Made by a program: the position numbers and the translations under genes. Shown here piece after piece: positions 7,641 through 17,031 of a DNA stretch of 64,000 nucleotides; position 1 is the first letter of the stretch; each line of letters starts with the position of its first letter. This DNA is from WRMS01 sp038562165 (GTDB taxonomy: Bacteria > Bacillota > Peptococcia > DRI-13 > UBA5745), in the NCBI GenBank assembly GCA_038562165.1, contig JBCFAO010000004.1, positions 1 to 64,000 on the forward strand. The letters are read 5' to 3'. Under the pieces are notes generated by a model, which ran no database searches, had not been told where the DNA came from, and saw only the letters and a list, made by a program, of their open reading frames with translations.

Positions 7641-9977
7641 TTATCCTTGCCGGTTGTAGTTGATCAAAGAGCCGGCCTGCAAAATCGCCGCCTCATCTTT
7701 AGTCAACGGTGCGATAGAGAAGAGGAGCTTTCGGGGCTGTTCTCCCAAGAGCCAGCCTTCGATGGCGGAGGTGTCCCCGGCTATGGCCTCCCTAATGTGG
7801 GGGAAGAAAAGAGTATCCCCTTTGCCGAAAGGCGGCTGGCCTTCATAGAGGAAAGGCAGCATGCCCCAGTTCAGCAGGTTGGAACGGTAACGCTTAGTGG
7901 CATATTCGGCGGCAATGTTGGCGCCGGCGCCCAAGACCCGCTGGCAGCTGGCGGCCTGCTCCCTGGCGGAGCCGTCTCCCGGCTTTTTGGCGTAGATGGC
8001 GGAGCTGATGGCCAGGTCCTGCCAAGCCGCCTCACTAAAGCCCGGCACCCTTCTTACTAAATCAAGCAGAGCCTCCAGCTCTTTTTCTGTGGAGGATGTT
8101 GTTTGAGCGGCAGTAGAGGCAGCTTCAGCCCTATCCGCCTCTTTTTCCGGCAGGGACTGCCGGGCCTTTTCCAGAGCCTGAATAGCTTTGGCATTGCCCA
8201 CATAAGCGGGGTCCTTGCGGGACAAGGTGAACTCCGCCAGACCCAAAGGATTGGAGCGGTAGGAGGAGGTTTCGCCGGAAGGGATCAGCTCGTCGGTGGT
8301 GGTTACCGGATCGTTGATGAAAGATACGATGGAGATCAGGGCATGCCTGGGCAGGGCCGGCAGGGCAGGCCAATCGGTGATGCCGGGGCCCAACCGCAGA
8401 GTTTCCGCAGGCTGGGGCCTGCCGAAGCCTTGGTAAACCCGGCTGTCGTAGGGCGCGCTGTCATAGGTGTAAGGAGGGATGGCAGCGTCGTAATCCAGCT
8501 GCGTGGCTGCAGTAAGCCGGCCTTGATTCAGGGAAGTGGCGGCAATGGAGCGGGCGTCCATCAGGGCTACTGAGGCGATTTGACCGTTAGCCGGCTTTGA
8601 GCCTTCCCGGCTGGGGAAGTTTCTGGTGGTGTGGCGGATGGAGAGGCTGTTGTTGGCGGGGACGTCGCCGGCGCCGAAGCAGGGACCGCAGAAGGCGCTG
8701 CGGATAATGGCTCCGGCACTCATCAAAGAAGTGAGGTCGCCGTTTTTCGTCAGGGCCAGCATCACCGGCTGGCTGGAGGGATAGACACTGAGGCTGTAAG
8801 CCCCCTGGCCCGTAGGGCCTTTGCCGATGATGCGGGCCGCCTCGCTGATATTGGCATAAGTACCGCCGGCACAACCGGCAATGACACCCTGATCTACCTG
8901 GAGCTGCCCGCCAACGATTTTATCCCGCAGGGAAAAATTGATTTTGGGATTATCGATTAACTCCCGGGCATCTCTTTCCGTTTTGGCCAGAATATCCTCC
9001 AGGTTTTCCTGAAGAGTCTTAATCGTATAAACATTGCTGGGGTGCATAGGCAGGGCGATCATAGGCTCTACCTTAGACAGGTCAAGGCGGATCAGGCTGT
9101 CGTAAAAAGCGCCGGCAGAGGGGGCCAGAGGGCGGTAAGATTCCGGCCGGCCGTGGAGGGCCAGATACTCCCTTACGGCTTCGTCGGTGCGCCAGATGGA
9201 AGACAGACAGGTGGTTTCCGTGGTCATAACGTCGATACCATTGCGGAAATCCATATCCAAATGGGAGATGCCTTCTCCGATAAATTCCACGATCTTGTTT
9301 TTCAGGAAGCCGTTATTAAAAGTGGCTCCGATAATAGCAAGGGCCACGTCCTGGGGACCCACCCCTTGCCGGGGCCGGCCGATAAGCTCTACGGCCACCA
9401 CTTGGGGATATGCCACATCATAAGTCTTTTGCAGGAGCTGCTTGGCCAGTTCACCGCCGCCCTCACCGATGGCCATGGTGCCCAAAGCGCCATAACGGGT
9501 ATGGCTGTCGGAGCCCAGGATCATAGAGCCGCAGACTGCCATCTGTTCCCGCATGTATTGGTGGATTACCGCCAAATGGGGGGGCACATAAATGCCGCCG
9601 TACTTTTTGGCGGCGGACAGGCCAAAAAGGTGGTCGTCTTCATTGATAGTACCGCCTACGGCGCAGAGGGTATTGTGGCAATTGGTCAGCACATAGGGCA
9701 GGGGAAAGGCGGTCATGCCGGAAGCTCTGGCCGTCTGAATGATGCCCACAAAAGTGATGTCATGGCTGGCCATGGCGTCAAATTTAATTTTCAATTGACC
9801 CGGTTGGACAGCGGTGTTATGGGCTTGCAATATATCATAAGCTATGGTCTTTTTTTTGCCTGCTTCCTGGCCGGCGGCTAAACCGGATTTCTCCAAAAGG
9901 CTGATGCCGGCGGCATCGTTGTGAACCAAACAGCCGTCAGGCAAAAGCCAGGCTCCGTTTTCTACAAGAGTAATCAT
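7641..9977 (-). CDS. Aconitase-family hydratase (YbhJ-like)
   Basis: A 778-aa member of the aconitase superfamily. It keeps the 4Fe-4S ligand pattern: a Cys in VIAGCAGGT (near 366) and the CxxC in AFCGPCFGAGD (near 430-433). The N-terminal region shows GSDSHTRYGALGTMAIGEGGGELAKQ, and the C-terminal part has the swivelling domain. It resembles the poorly studied hydratases called YbhJ in E. coli more than AcnA/AcnB or isopropylmalate isomerase. The substrate is unknown. It is a single-gene unit with its own promoter and terminator. The SD AAGGAG lies 8 nt before the ATG. Confidence 0.85.
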   Translation of the reverse strand: MITLVENGAWLLPDGCLVHNDAAGISLLEKSGLAAGQEAGKKKTIAYDILQAHNTAVQPGQLKIKFDAMASHDITFVGIIQTARASGMTAFPLPYVLTNCHNTLCAVGGTINEDDHLFGLSAAKKYGGIYVPPHLAVIHQYMREQMAVCGSMILGSDSHTRYGALGTMAIGEGGGELAKQLLQKTYDVAYPQVVAVELIGRPRQGVGPQDVALAIIGATFNNGFLKNKIVEFIGEGISHLDMDFRNGIDVMTTETTCLSSIWRTDEAVREYLALHGRPESYRPLAPSAGAFYDSLIRLDLSKVEPMIALPMHPSNVYTIKTLQENLEDILAKTERDARELIDNPKINFSLRDKIVGGQLQVDQGVIAGCAGGTYANISEAARIIGKGPTGQGAYSLSVYPSSQPVMLALTKNGDLTSLMSAGAIIRSAFCGPCFGAGDVPANNSLSIRHTTRNFPSREGSKPANGQIASVALMDARSIAATSLNQGRLTAATQLDYDAAIPPYTYDSAPYDSRVYQGFGRPQPAETLRLGPGITDWPALPALPRHALISIVSFINDPVTTTDELIPSGETSSYRSNPLGLAEFTLSRKDPAYVGNAKAIQALEKARQSLPEKEADRAEAASTAAQTTSSTEKELEALLDLVRRVPGFSEAAWQDLAISSAIYAKKPGDGSAREQAASCQRVLGAGANIAAEYATKRYRSNLLNWGMLPFLYEGQPPFGKGDTLFFPHIREAIAGDTSAIEGWLLGEQPRKLLFSIAPLTKDEAAILQAGSLINYNRQG

Positions 9978-10052
9978 AGAGAGGGCTCCTTATTTCTCAG
10001 ATTTTCCGCTGATAAAAACAGTGAGGCAGCATAGCAGCGGCATGATGCTTCC

Positions 10053-10081
10053 ATAATAACACTCCGGAGTTCAGCAAACAA
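10053..10081 (-). promoter_or_regulatory. Likely promoter of the hydratase gene
   Basis: On the minus strand TTGTTT (10081-10076) and TATTAT (10058-10053) are 17 nt apart, about 75 nt upstream of the hydratase start. A perfect 14-bp palindrome ACATGTATACATGT lies at 10101-10114, 20 bp upstream of the -35, and could bind an activator or repressor. Confidence 0.45.
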
Positions 10082-10276
10082 CAGAAAAAGCATATTAAAA
10101 ACATGTATACATGTAGACATAAAATAGAAATAAAAATGATGTCCCTGACTAATGCGGGGACACCATTTGCTGTAGCGTAGAATGGTTGCGCAGGAGAAAC
10201 CGCAAAAGCAGGCAGCCACCAGATAGCCGAGCCTGCAAGTGAGTCGATGGCGGCAGTAACCCCTTGGGAGGATAGG

Positions 10277-10601
10277 GCAAAATTGCAAGTTTTGTTAGTT
10301 CTTCGCTGAGGCACTGACGATGACTGTTCAAAATTGCAGGTTTGTGCTTTGGCGAAGCGGTTTTTGAGCAAAATTGCAAGTTTGTTTGTAGGATCATAGC
10401 ATTTTGAGCAAAATTGCATGTTTGTAGGAGGTGTTTTGGCCTGAAAATAGGGTTTTCACCCCATTTTCGGGCTAAAGCTATTATAAGGCAGTGATTTGAG
10501 GGTGACAAACCTGCAATTTTGCACAGTTAGCCAGTGCCAACGACGACAAACCTGCAATTTTGCCCAGCGAACGACGACAAACCGAGGGCACTGAAAAAGT
10601 C
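10277..10601. repeat. Repeat island 1: six convergent 21-23-nt units plus a solo TIR
   Basis: The 833-nt gap between the hydratase and cls holds no credible gene. Four forward copies of a unit centred on CAAAATTGCAGGTTTGT start at 10277, 10327, 10366 and 10406. Two reverse copies start at 10504 and 10545, and a truncated GACAAACC lies at 10576-10583. Spacing is 40-41 nt except for the first step. Between the two sets lies a hairpin (GCCTGAAAAT to ATTTTCGGGC, 10440-10475). The truncated copy abuts GAGGGCACTGAAAAAGTC (10584-10601), the terminal repeat seen at 21.8 and 26.8 kb. I see nothing further in 10602-10810 apart from short CTCAGCG repeats. Confidence 0.8.
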
Positions 10602-10810
10602 ATTAAAATAGGGTATAGTATTGGTAATAAATCAGAAGGAAAGGCTGCTTTTTGGCGTTTTCTGCTCAATTTTTTAAGTAGTGCGGTCATCTTTTGCTTG
10701 AAACAACCAAAAACGTCCGCGCAATTCATTGCCTCACTGCCTCAGCGTCTCGGTCTCCGCGGCTCATGCCTCAGCGCCTTAAAACCTGCCTTCTGCCCGC
10801 ACCCGCAGGC

Positions 10811-12343
10811 TTAAAACAATGGAGCCAGCAAACGCAGTATGGCCTGAGCCAGCCGTTTGTAAGCAGGCACGGCATGAAGGTCTTGGGAGGTAATCAAGTG
10901 GGAGACTGCCTGGGTGTTTAAGAAGTCCTCTTTTACTTCGCGAACGATGGGGCCGCCATAGAATTCGGCGCAGCATTCAAAATGGAGGTAAAGGCTGCGG
11001 AAGTCAAGATTAGCGGTGCCAACCACCGCCACCAGGTCGTCGCTGACGAACATTTTGGCGTGGATAAAGCCGGGGGTGTATTCGTAAATCTTGACGCCGG
11101 CCTGGACTAAAGGGGGATAGTAGGATTGGGTCAGCATGAAAACCGTCTTTTTATCGGGGATGGCGGGAGTGATAATCCTGACATCCACGCCGGAAACGGC
11201 AGCCAGGCAAAGGGCTTCTTTCAGCTCTTCATCCAGAATTAAATAAGGCGTAGTAATATAAACGTATCTGGTAGCCCGGTTAATGATCTGCATATAGGCG
11301 TTTTGGGCGCTGCCTTTCATCATGGGGTTGGAGCCGAAGGGTTGGACGTAGCCTATCTTATCTTTGGCGGCCAGAGGAAAATCCCTTTTATAAGAAAGGT
11401 AATCGGGCCTGCTGTCCGTAGTGAAATCCCAGGCCTGCAGAAAAAGCAGGGTCAGGCTCCAAACACCGGGGCCTTCCAGGCGAACCATGGTGTCTTTCCA
11501 ATGGCCGAAACGGACCTTGGCATTGATATATTCATCAGCCAGATTGCAGCCGCCGGTGTAAGCCATCTGACCGTCGATGATCACGATTTTGCGGTGGTCA
11601 CGGCTATTGATAAAGCCGTCGAGAAAAGGGGTAATGGGATTAAAGAGACGGGCATCAATACCCCGGCTGCGAATGGACTGGAGGTAACCGGGAGGGACAA
11701 TAAATATGCTGCCGATATCGTCGTAAAGGAATTTTACTTCTACCCCTGCCTTGACCTTGGCTTCCAGAAGATCAAGAAGCCGGTTCATGACCTGGCCGGG
11801 GCCGATAATAAAAAATTCCATAAAAATAAAGCTTTCAGCCTTGGCCAATTGGGCCATCATATCTTCAAACCATAGCTCGCCCAGAGGAAAATACTTCGGA
11901 TTGTAGCAATAATGTACGGGGGCCTGGGAGCTATTGAGCAATTGCTGAGCCTGGCAGGACAGGTGGGGGCAAAGGAGCTTTAATTCCTCCATGACTTGAG
12001 GAGATTGGGGATTAACGTCATGGGTCAACTGATAGATTCTGAGGAAAGAACGCTGCAGCCGCCGGGGCATTTTTATCCTGTTCCACAGGAGAAAATAGAA
12101 GCAGCCCAAAAGAGGGAAGATAAAAATTAAGAGGCCCCAGATCATTTTGTACGAGGGGCTCAAGTCGCCGCTAAACAGCCAAAGAACCACAAAGGCGCTG
12201 AGAACGGTCAAGGTGGCATAAATGGCGGCTCCTTGCTGGCTTAAAGCCAGAAATAAAAAGGAGATAAGGATGATTTGCAGCAAAAGCAAAGAGCCAAAGA
12301 AGAAGGCTCGGGAAAATAAGATTTTTTTGATCCGGCTAAGCAT
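10811..12343 (-). CDS. cls: Cardiolipin synthase
   Basis: A 510-aa membrane phospholipase-D-family enzyme that condenses two phosphatidylglycerols to cardiolipin. Two N-terminal TM helices (about 15-35 and 45-65) are followed by a short basic stretch and two HKD catalytic motifs: HRKIVIIDGQMAYTGG (near 248) and HAKMFVSDDLVAVVGTANLDFRS (near 428), both complete. Length and order match the bacterial Cls family. It lies 54 nt downstream of the M23 peptidase gene in the same direction, so the two are probably cotranscribed, linking membrane and wall functions. SD AGGAG lies about 10 nt before the ATG. Confidence 0.95.
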   Translation of the reverse strand: MLSRIKKILFSRAFFFGSLLLLQIILISFLFLALSQQGAAIYATLTVLSAFVVLWLFSGDLSPSYKMIWGLLIFIFPLLGCFYFLLWNRIKMPRRLQRSFLRIYQLTHDVNPQSPQVMEELKLLCPHLSCQAQQLLNSSQAPVHYCYNPKYFPLGELWFEDMMAQLAKAESFIFMEFFIIGPGQVMNRLLDLLEAKVKAGVEVKFLYDDIGSIFIVPPGYLQSIRSRGIDARLFNPITPFLDGFINSRDHRKIVIIDGQMAYTGGCNLADEYINAKVRFGHWKDTMVRLEGPGVWSLTLLFLQAWDFTTDSRPDYLSYKRDFPLAAKDKIGYVQPFGSNPMMKGSAQNAYMQIINRATRYVYITTPYLILDEELKEALCLAAVSGVDVRIITPAIPDKKTVFMLTQSYYPPLVQAGVKIYEYTPGFIHAKMFVSDDLVAVVGTANLDFRSLYLHFECCAEFYGGPIVREVKEDFLNTQAVSHLITSQDLHAVPAYKRLAQAILRLLAPLF

Positions 12344-12397
12344 GCATTCGTCACTCCTGGGGTTTGGACCGGGACCGGATTAAAAGCGGCCTCGATA

Positions 12398-13867
12398 TTA
12401 GGGAAGGGGGTCTGTAAACAAAGGAGCATTAAAGGCGGTAACAGGATTAATATAGGTATCGCCAATGGAAAGATTTAAATGAAGATGAGGCTCCGCCGCA
12501 AAGCCGGTCTGGCCGGAGAGGCCGATGACATCGTCCTTTTTGACGCTATCGCCTACGTTTACCCTGAGCTCATCCATATGGTAATACCAGCTTTTGAGGC
12601 CCAGGCCATGTTCAATAATAATCGTGTTGCCGGTATAAGCTAAAAATTCCGCGAAGAGAACTTTGCCGTCGTTGACGGCCCTGACCTCTGTACCAATAGG
12701 GGCGGCCAGATCAAGGCCGGAGTGGCGGTAAGAGTTGGCGTCGTCGTTTACATAGCGGCGGGAACCAAACAGGGTGAGAACCTTGTCTTCCGGCACCGGC
12801 AGAGAAGCCTTGCCCTGCCATAGCAACTGGGGCAGCTGCTCCGATAATATAGGCGTGATTTTTTCCTGGAACTCTTTGTTGGTTTCTTCCGTGCGGGTTT
12901 CCGAGAGGATCTGAGGATCCATGGTGACATATTGGACGGCAAATTCTTTGTCTTTAACAGTAATGTCGAAGGTTTGGCTGGTTTCGCCGGCGGTCAGGGT
13001 AGTGCTGTAAACCCCCGGCCGGATATCGTAGCTGATGGGCGCCAAAGCGATCATTTGCTTTTGGCCGTAGGGGGCAAATTGCAGGTTGAGAGGCAAGTTG
13101 CTTTGGACAGATACGGCTTCGCCGGGAGACAGATATTCGGCATAAAAGACCAGTAATTCCCCGGGATCGATGGATTCGGTATTTAAGGAAAAAACGGCGG
13201 GCCGGTCAAATTTGATGGCAAAACAATATACGCCGCTGCGGTCCTGCTGCCAGCTTTTTGCCGCCTTCCAGAGGGCTTCCACCACTACATAGCAGGTGCC
13301 GTCGCTTTCCGGCAGAAAGCTATTAATACTTTCCAGGGATTGGGCGGTAATGGTTTGGTCATTAAAGAACATAAGCACATTCATGGTGGAAGGAGCAGAG
13401 GCAAACTCCACTTTTTGGCTTAAGCCCTGTTTTATCTGCAACGTCTCCGGGTTATAATTGATCTTGGTGAGGAGCTTTTGAAAAGAGCTTTGATTCTGCA
13501 GCTCGGTAACGCTGCTGCCGGCATTCAGGGCTACAATGCCTTGGTTTTCCTGGCAGTTGGTGTTTAAATGATCGCATAGAGCCTGAGCGTTTTTGCGGCT
13601 CAGGGCGCTGACCTTATGCTGATATTGGGCATCCTGGATAATCAGCTTGGGCAGGCCGGGGGTAGCTATATTGCGGAAAGCCTGGCCTAACCGGTGGGCA
13701 TTGCCGGAAAGCAGGGAAGATACGATAAAAGTGCAGAGAAATAAAGAAAACATTAAAATAAGCAAACGGAAATATTTTGCTAAACGGCGGCGGCTTCTGG
13801 AGCTGGCCCTTCTTTTCAGTTTTTGACGGGGAGGCCCTCCTTGCAGGCCTTGTTCGTTCCTTGTCAT
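12398..13867 (-). CDS. Membrane-anchored M23 (LytM-type) metallopeptidase
   Basis: A 489-aa cell-wall peptidase candidate. A basic N-terminus is followed by one TM helix (about 30-52), a long extracytoplasmic region (about 55-340) of unrecognised fold, and the C-terminal peptidase_M23 domain. The zinc ligands are present: HSGLDLA (near 380) and HLHLN (near 459), with a further conserved His in the SWYYHMDEL block. Such enzymes cut peptidoglycan cross-links or regulate amidases; in spore-formers some act in engulfment (SpoIIQ-like), but this one is longer and I do not assign it. It is the first gene of a pair with cls. Confidence 0.9.
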   Translation of the reverse strand: MTRNEQGLQGGPPRQKLKRRASSRSRRRLAKYFRLLILMFSLFLCTFIVSSLLSGNAHRLGQAFRNIATPGLPKLIIQDAQYQHKVSALSRKNAQALCDHLNTNCQENQGIVALNAGSSVTELQNQSSFQKLLTKINYNPETLQIKQGLSQKVEFASAPSTMNVLMFFNDQTITAQSLESINSFLPESDGTCYVVVEALWKAAKSWQQDRSGVYCFAIKFDRPAVFSLNTESIDPGELLVFYAEYLSPGEAVSVQSNLPLNLQFAPYGQKQMIALAPISYDIRPGVYSTTLTAGETSQTFDITVKDKEFAVQYVTMDPQILSETRTEETNKEFQEKITPILSEQLPQLLWQGKASLPVPEDKVLTLFGSRRYVNDDANSYRHSGLDLAAPIGTEVRAVNDGKVLFAEFLAYTGNTIIIEHGLGLKSWYYHMDELRVNVGDSVKKDDVIGLSGQTGFAAEPHLHLNLSIGDTYINPVTAFNAPLFTDPLP

Positions 13868-13937
13868 CAGGTGCGATGCTCCCTAAAAGTAGTTAATGGG
13901 GTTTGCGAGAGAACCCGGCGGGCAAATCTCTTACTTC

Positions 13938-13966
13938 ATTATATATGAAAATTTGATTGCCTGCAA
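13938..13966 (-). promoter_or_regulatory. Promoter of the M23 peptidase-cls pair
   Basis: On the minus strand TTGCAG (13966-13961) and TATAAT (13943-13938) are 17 nt apart. It is back to back with the leuS promoter, with 5 bp between the two -35 boxes, so both promoters may influence each other. Confidence 0.6.
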
Positions 13967-13971
13967 ATGAT

Positions 13972-14001
13972 TTGACTCAAGGGCTGAAACTGGAGTATAA
14001 T
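13972..14001 (+). promoter_or_regulatory. Promoter of leuS
   Basis: TTGACT (13972-13977) and TATAAT (13996-14001) are 18 nt apart. Only about 60 nt separate the expected transcript start from the start codon, so there is no room for the T-box leader that controls leuS in many Bacillota. Confidence 0.75.
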
Positions 14002-14068
14002 AAGGCATTATTGCCCCGGTTTTAGTACATTATTATACTACATGGTTGAAATATGGAGGAGTGTTTCC

Positions 14069-16555
14069 GTGGAAGAACGATATCAGCATGAAAAGCTGGA
14101 GACTAAGTGGCAAGCCCGCTGGCAGGAGACAAAGGCGTATAAGGTTTACGAGGATCAGGACAAGCCTAAATACTATTGTTTGGAGATGTTCCCTTATCCT
14201 TCGGGCCACTTGCATATGGGTCATGTCCGGAATTATTCTATCGGCGACGTATTGGCCAGGTTCAAAATGATGCGGGGCTACAATGTCCTCCATCCCATGG
14301 GCTGGGATTCTTTCGGCCTGCCGGCAGAAAATGCTGCCATCAAAAACGGTACTCCTCCGGCAGATTGGACCTTGGATAATATCGCCAATATGCGGCGTCA
14401 GTTAAAAAGCATGGGCATCAGCTACGATTGGGACCGGGAGGTTGCTACCTGTCTGCCGGATTATTACCGCTGGACCCAATGGCTGTTTTTGCAGTTTTAT
14501 AAAAAGGGCCTGGCGTATAAAAAGCTGGGTTATGTGAATTGGTGTCCCGATTGTGCCACCGTATTGGCCAATGAGCAGGTGGTGGAAGGAGCCTGTGAGC
14601 GCTGCAGCTCCACTGTAGAGAAGAAGGCTCTGGAACAATGGTATTTTAAAACCACGGCCTACGCCCAGGAGCTTTTGGATAGCCTGGAAGATCTGCCGGG
14701 CTGGCCGGACAAGGTCAAGACCATGCAAAGCAATTGGATTGGCAGAAGCGAAGGGGCCCAGTTGATTTTTGAGGTGGCGGAAACCGGCGACCGGGTACCG
14801 GTGTACACTACCCGGCCGGATACGATATTTGGCGTTACCTATATGGTGTTGGCCGCCGAACATCCTTTGGTGGAGAAAGTTATTGCCGGCACATCTTATG
14901 AAGAATCGGTCCGGGATTTCGTCCGCAAGGTGCAAAAACTGACGGATGTGGACCGTACTTCTACCGAAGTGGAGAAAGAAGGCGTCTTCACCGGCGCCTA
15001 TGTTGTCAACCCAGCCACAGGAGAGAAGGTGCCTCTGTGGGTGGGCAATTATGTGCTGCTGGATTATGGTACCGGCGCCGTCATGGGCGTACCGGCCCAT
15101 GATGAAAGAGACTTCGTTTTTGCCAAGAAATACCGTCTGCCCATGAAGTTGGTTATTCAGCCGGCGGGGGAGAATTTATATGTGGAGACATTAAGGGAAG
15201 CTTATGTGGATGAAGGCTTCATGGATAATTCCGGACAGTTTGACGGCCTGACCAACCAAGAAGGCAAGCGGCAAATCGTGGACTGGCTGGAGCAAAAAGG
15301 CTTGGGTAAGCGGCAAATTAATTTCCGCCTGCGGGACTGGCTGATCTCCCGTCAGCGCTACTGGGGTGCTCCAATCCCTATTGTCTATTGTCCCGAATGC
15401 GGACCTCAGCCGGTGCCTGAGGATCAGCTGCCGGTAGAGCTGCCGCTGAATGTGGAATTTCGTCCTACCGGGGAATCACCGCTGAACCATTATCCTTCCT
15501 TCCATGAGACCGTTTGCCCCAAATGCGGCGGCAAGGCCCGGCGGGAAACGGACACCATGGATACCTTTGTTTGCTCTTCCTGGTATTTTCTGCGCTATAC
15601 GGATCCCAAAAATGATCAGGAGGCTTTCAGCCGCAGTAAAACCGACTATTGGATGAACGTAGACCAGTACATCGGCGGTGTGGAGCATGCTATTCTCCAT
15701 CTGATGTATGCCCGCTTTTTTGTCAAAGCTTTGCGGGATATGGGGCTGGTAGGCTGTGACGAGCCTTTCCAAAACCTGCTGACTCAAGGCATGGTGCTGA
15801 TGAACGGCTCGAAGATGTCTAAGTCAAAGGGCAATACGGTAAGCCCGGAAGAAATCATTAAGAAATACGGCGCCGATACCGCCCGTCTCTTTATTTTGTT
15901 TGCCGCTCCGCCGGACCGGGATTTGGAGTGGAGCGAGCAGGGCGTGGAGGGCGCTTACCGCTTCCTCAACAGATTATGGCGTATTGTGGCCCTTTCTTTG
16001 CAAGAATGCCCCGAATTAAAATCCCCTTCACCCAGGCCTGAGGTCTCCCTTTTGCCAAAAGCAGAAAAAGATATTTTGCGGGTACTCCACAGCACCATCA
16101 AAAAAGTGACGGAGGATGTGGAGAACCGCTTCAATTTCAATACCGCCGTCAGCGCTATCATGGAGCTGGTCAACGCCTTGTACCAGTACAAGGATAAGGG
16201 AGAGATGAATCCCGGCGTCATGAGGGAGTGTTTGGAGCAGTTGGTACGCCTGGCAGCGCCTTTTGCACCTCATATTGCGGAAGAGCTTTGGCAGGAGATG
16301 GGAGGCCAGCATAGCGTCCACGCCCAGGCCTGGCCTGCTTATGATGAGGCAGCCTTAGCCAAGGAGGAAATTGAAGTGGTCTTCCAGGTCAACGGCAAGG
16401 TCAGAGGCCGCTTGACGGTGCCGGCCTCCATGGAGCAAAGTGAGGTTCAGGAAACGATTTTGGCTATGGACCGGGCCAAAGAGGCTATCGGCAATAAGAC
16501 GGTGGTCAAAGTAATCAGCGTACCCGGCAAGCTGGTCAATATTGTAGTAAAGTAA
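14069..16555 (+). CDS. leuS: Leucine--tRNA ligase
   Basis: An 828-aa class I aminoacyl-tRNA synthetase that charges tRNA-Leu in the cytoplasm. It shows the HIGH-type motif HLHMGH (residues 47-52), the CP1 editing domain with TTRPDTIFGVTYMV, two Cys pairs typical of zinc-binding inserts (CPDC/CERC, CPEC/CPKC) and KMSKS (near 580), then the anticodon-binding and C-terminal domains. I chose the GTG at 14069, which has GGAGGAG 7 nt upstream and gives the family start VEERYQHEKLE; the ATG at 14042 precedes that ribosome site. It is transcribed alone, from its own promoter, to a strong terminator. Confidence 0.97.
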   Translation: MEERYQHEKLETKWQARWQETKAYKVYEDQDKPKYYCLEMFPYPSGHLHMGHVRNYSIGDVLARFKMMRGYNVLHPMGWDSFGLPAENAAIKNGTPPADWTLDNIANMRRQLKSMGISYDWDREVATCLPDYYRWTQWLFLQFYKKGLAYKKLGYVNWCPDCATVLANEQVVEGACERCSSTVEKKALEQWYFKTTAYAQELLDSLEDLPGWPDKVKTMQSNWIGRSEGAQLIFEVAETGDRVPVYTTRPDTIFGVTYMVLAAEHPLVEKVIAGTSYEESVRDFVRKVQKLTDVDRTSTEVEKEGVFTGAYVVNPATGEKVPLWVGNYVLLDYGTGAVMGVPAHDERDFVFAKKYRLPMKLVIQPAGENLYVETLREAYVDEGFMDNSGQFDGLTNQEGKRQIVDWLEQKGLGKRQINFRLRDWLISRQRYWGAPIPIVYCPECGPQPVPEDQLPVELPLNVEFRPTGESPLNHYPSFHETVCPKCGGKARRETDTMDTFVCSSWYFLRYTDPKNDQEAFSRSKTDYWMNVDQYIGGVEHAILHLMYARFFVKALRDMGLVGCDEPFQNLLTQGMVLMNGSKMSKSKGNTVSPEEIIKKYGADTARLFILFAAPPDRDLEWSEQGVEGAYRFLNRLWRIVALSLQECPELKSPSPRPEVSLLPKAEKDILRVLHSTIKKVTEDVENRFNFNTAVSAIMELVNALYQYKDKGEMNPGVMRECLEQLVRLAAPFAPHIAEELWQEMGGQHSVHAQAWPAYDEAALAKEEIEVVFQVNGKVRGRLTVPASMEQSEVQETILAMDRAKEAIGNKTVVKVISVPGKLVNIVVK

Positions 16556-16578
16556 ATAATATAGCATAAAAAATGCAG

Positions 16579-16620
16579 AACCTTTGATTCCCGGCTAAAA
16601 CCGGGGTCAGAGGTTTTTGC
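16579..16620 (+). terminator. Terminator of leuS
   Basis: AACCTTTGATTCCCGG pairs with CCGGGGTCAGAGGTT around a CTAAAA loop (one bulge), followed by T5. It starts 23 nt after the leuS stop. Confidence 0.85.
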
Positions 16621-16708
16621 TTTAGCGTATGGTAATCGGGATATTTGTTATACTAAATTTGTGCAGAATTCCTTGGCCAATAAGACCTGCAAAAGGAGGT
16701 TGATACAA

Positions 16709-16960
16709 ATGAGACGCTATCTGCAATGCGCCGACCGGTATATCAAGAAAATGGGTGTCTGTGATATAGCTTTACTAAAAGGCTGTATGATGTCTTTGGG
16801 CATGCTGGCTGGATTATCGGTGGCTCTGCCTTTCAGGAGAAAAGCCAGAAACTGTGCAACGCTGCTTTTTGTCATGACTTATGTTCCTTTGATGACCGGC
16901 TTTTTTCACCATATTCGGGAGGATGTGGCTGTAAAAAAGAGGGTGGAGGAACAGGAGTAG
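16709..16960 (+). CDS. Small membrane protein (phosphate-permease-like annotation family)
   Basis: An 83-aa protein with AAAGGAGG 9 nt before its ATG. The N-terminal block RYLQCADRYIKKMGVCDIALLKGCM is followed by two hydrophobic segments (about 25-48 and 54-70) and a charged tail. The arrangement matches a family of about 80-aa clostridial proteins that databases often label permease of phosphate ABC transporter; that label has no functional support I know of, and no pst gene is nearby. The gene stands alone between two terminators. The function is unknown. Confidence 0.7.
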   Translation: MRRYLQCADRYIKKMGVCDIALLKGCMMSLGMLAGLSVALPFRRKARNCATLLFVMTYVPLMTGFFHHIREDVAVKKRVEEQE

Positions 16961-16990
16961 ATTGGTTTTGTTTTTGATAAAAGGCAAGGG

Positions 16991-17030
16991 ATAGGCAGGT
17001 CCGGTTTTATTGGACCTGTCTATTTTTTTA
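16991..17030 (+). terminator. Terminator of the 83-aa membrane protein gene
   Basis: ATAGGCAGGTCC pairs with GGACCTGTCTAT (one mismatch) around a 9-nt loop, followed by T7. Confidence 0.85.
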
Positions 17031-17031
17031 T

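Noticed and set aside
7635..9881. Long open frames opposite to the hydratase gene
   Set aside because: They mirror the GC-rich reading frame of an obvious gene and show no domain or ribosome site.
10149..10508. Minus-strand open frames in repeat island 1
   Set aside because: They are made by repeat units (recurrent CNF/LQFC peptides) with no ribosome site.
10277..10565. CRISPR array (repeats of about 21 nt with about 20-nt gaps)
   Set aside because: Units occur in both orientations, number only two to four per run, are imperfect, and the spacers are too short and themselves partly alike. No cas gene is in the window.
13868..14068. T-box riboswitch in front of leuS
   Set aside because: A near-consensus promoter leaves about 60 nt of leader, too short for a T-box, and no T-box motif or terminator is seen.
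16709..16960. Phosphate ABC transporter permease
   Set aside because: Database-style label for an 83-aa two-TM protein; a true PstA/PstC permease has about 300 residues and no pst genes are near.
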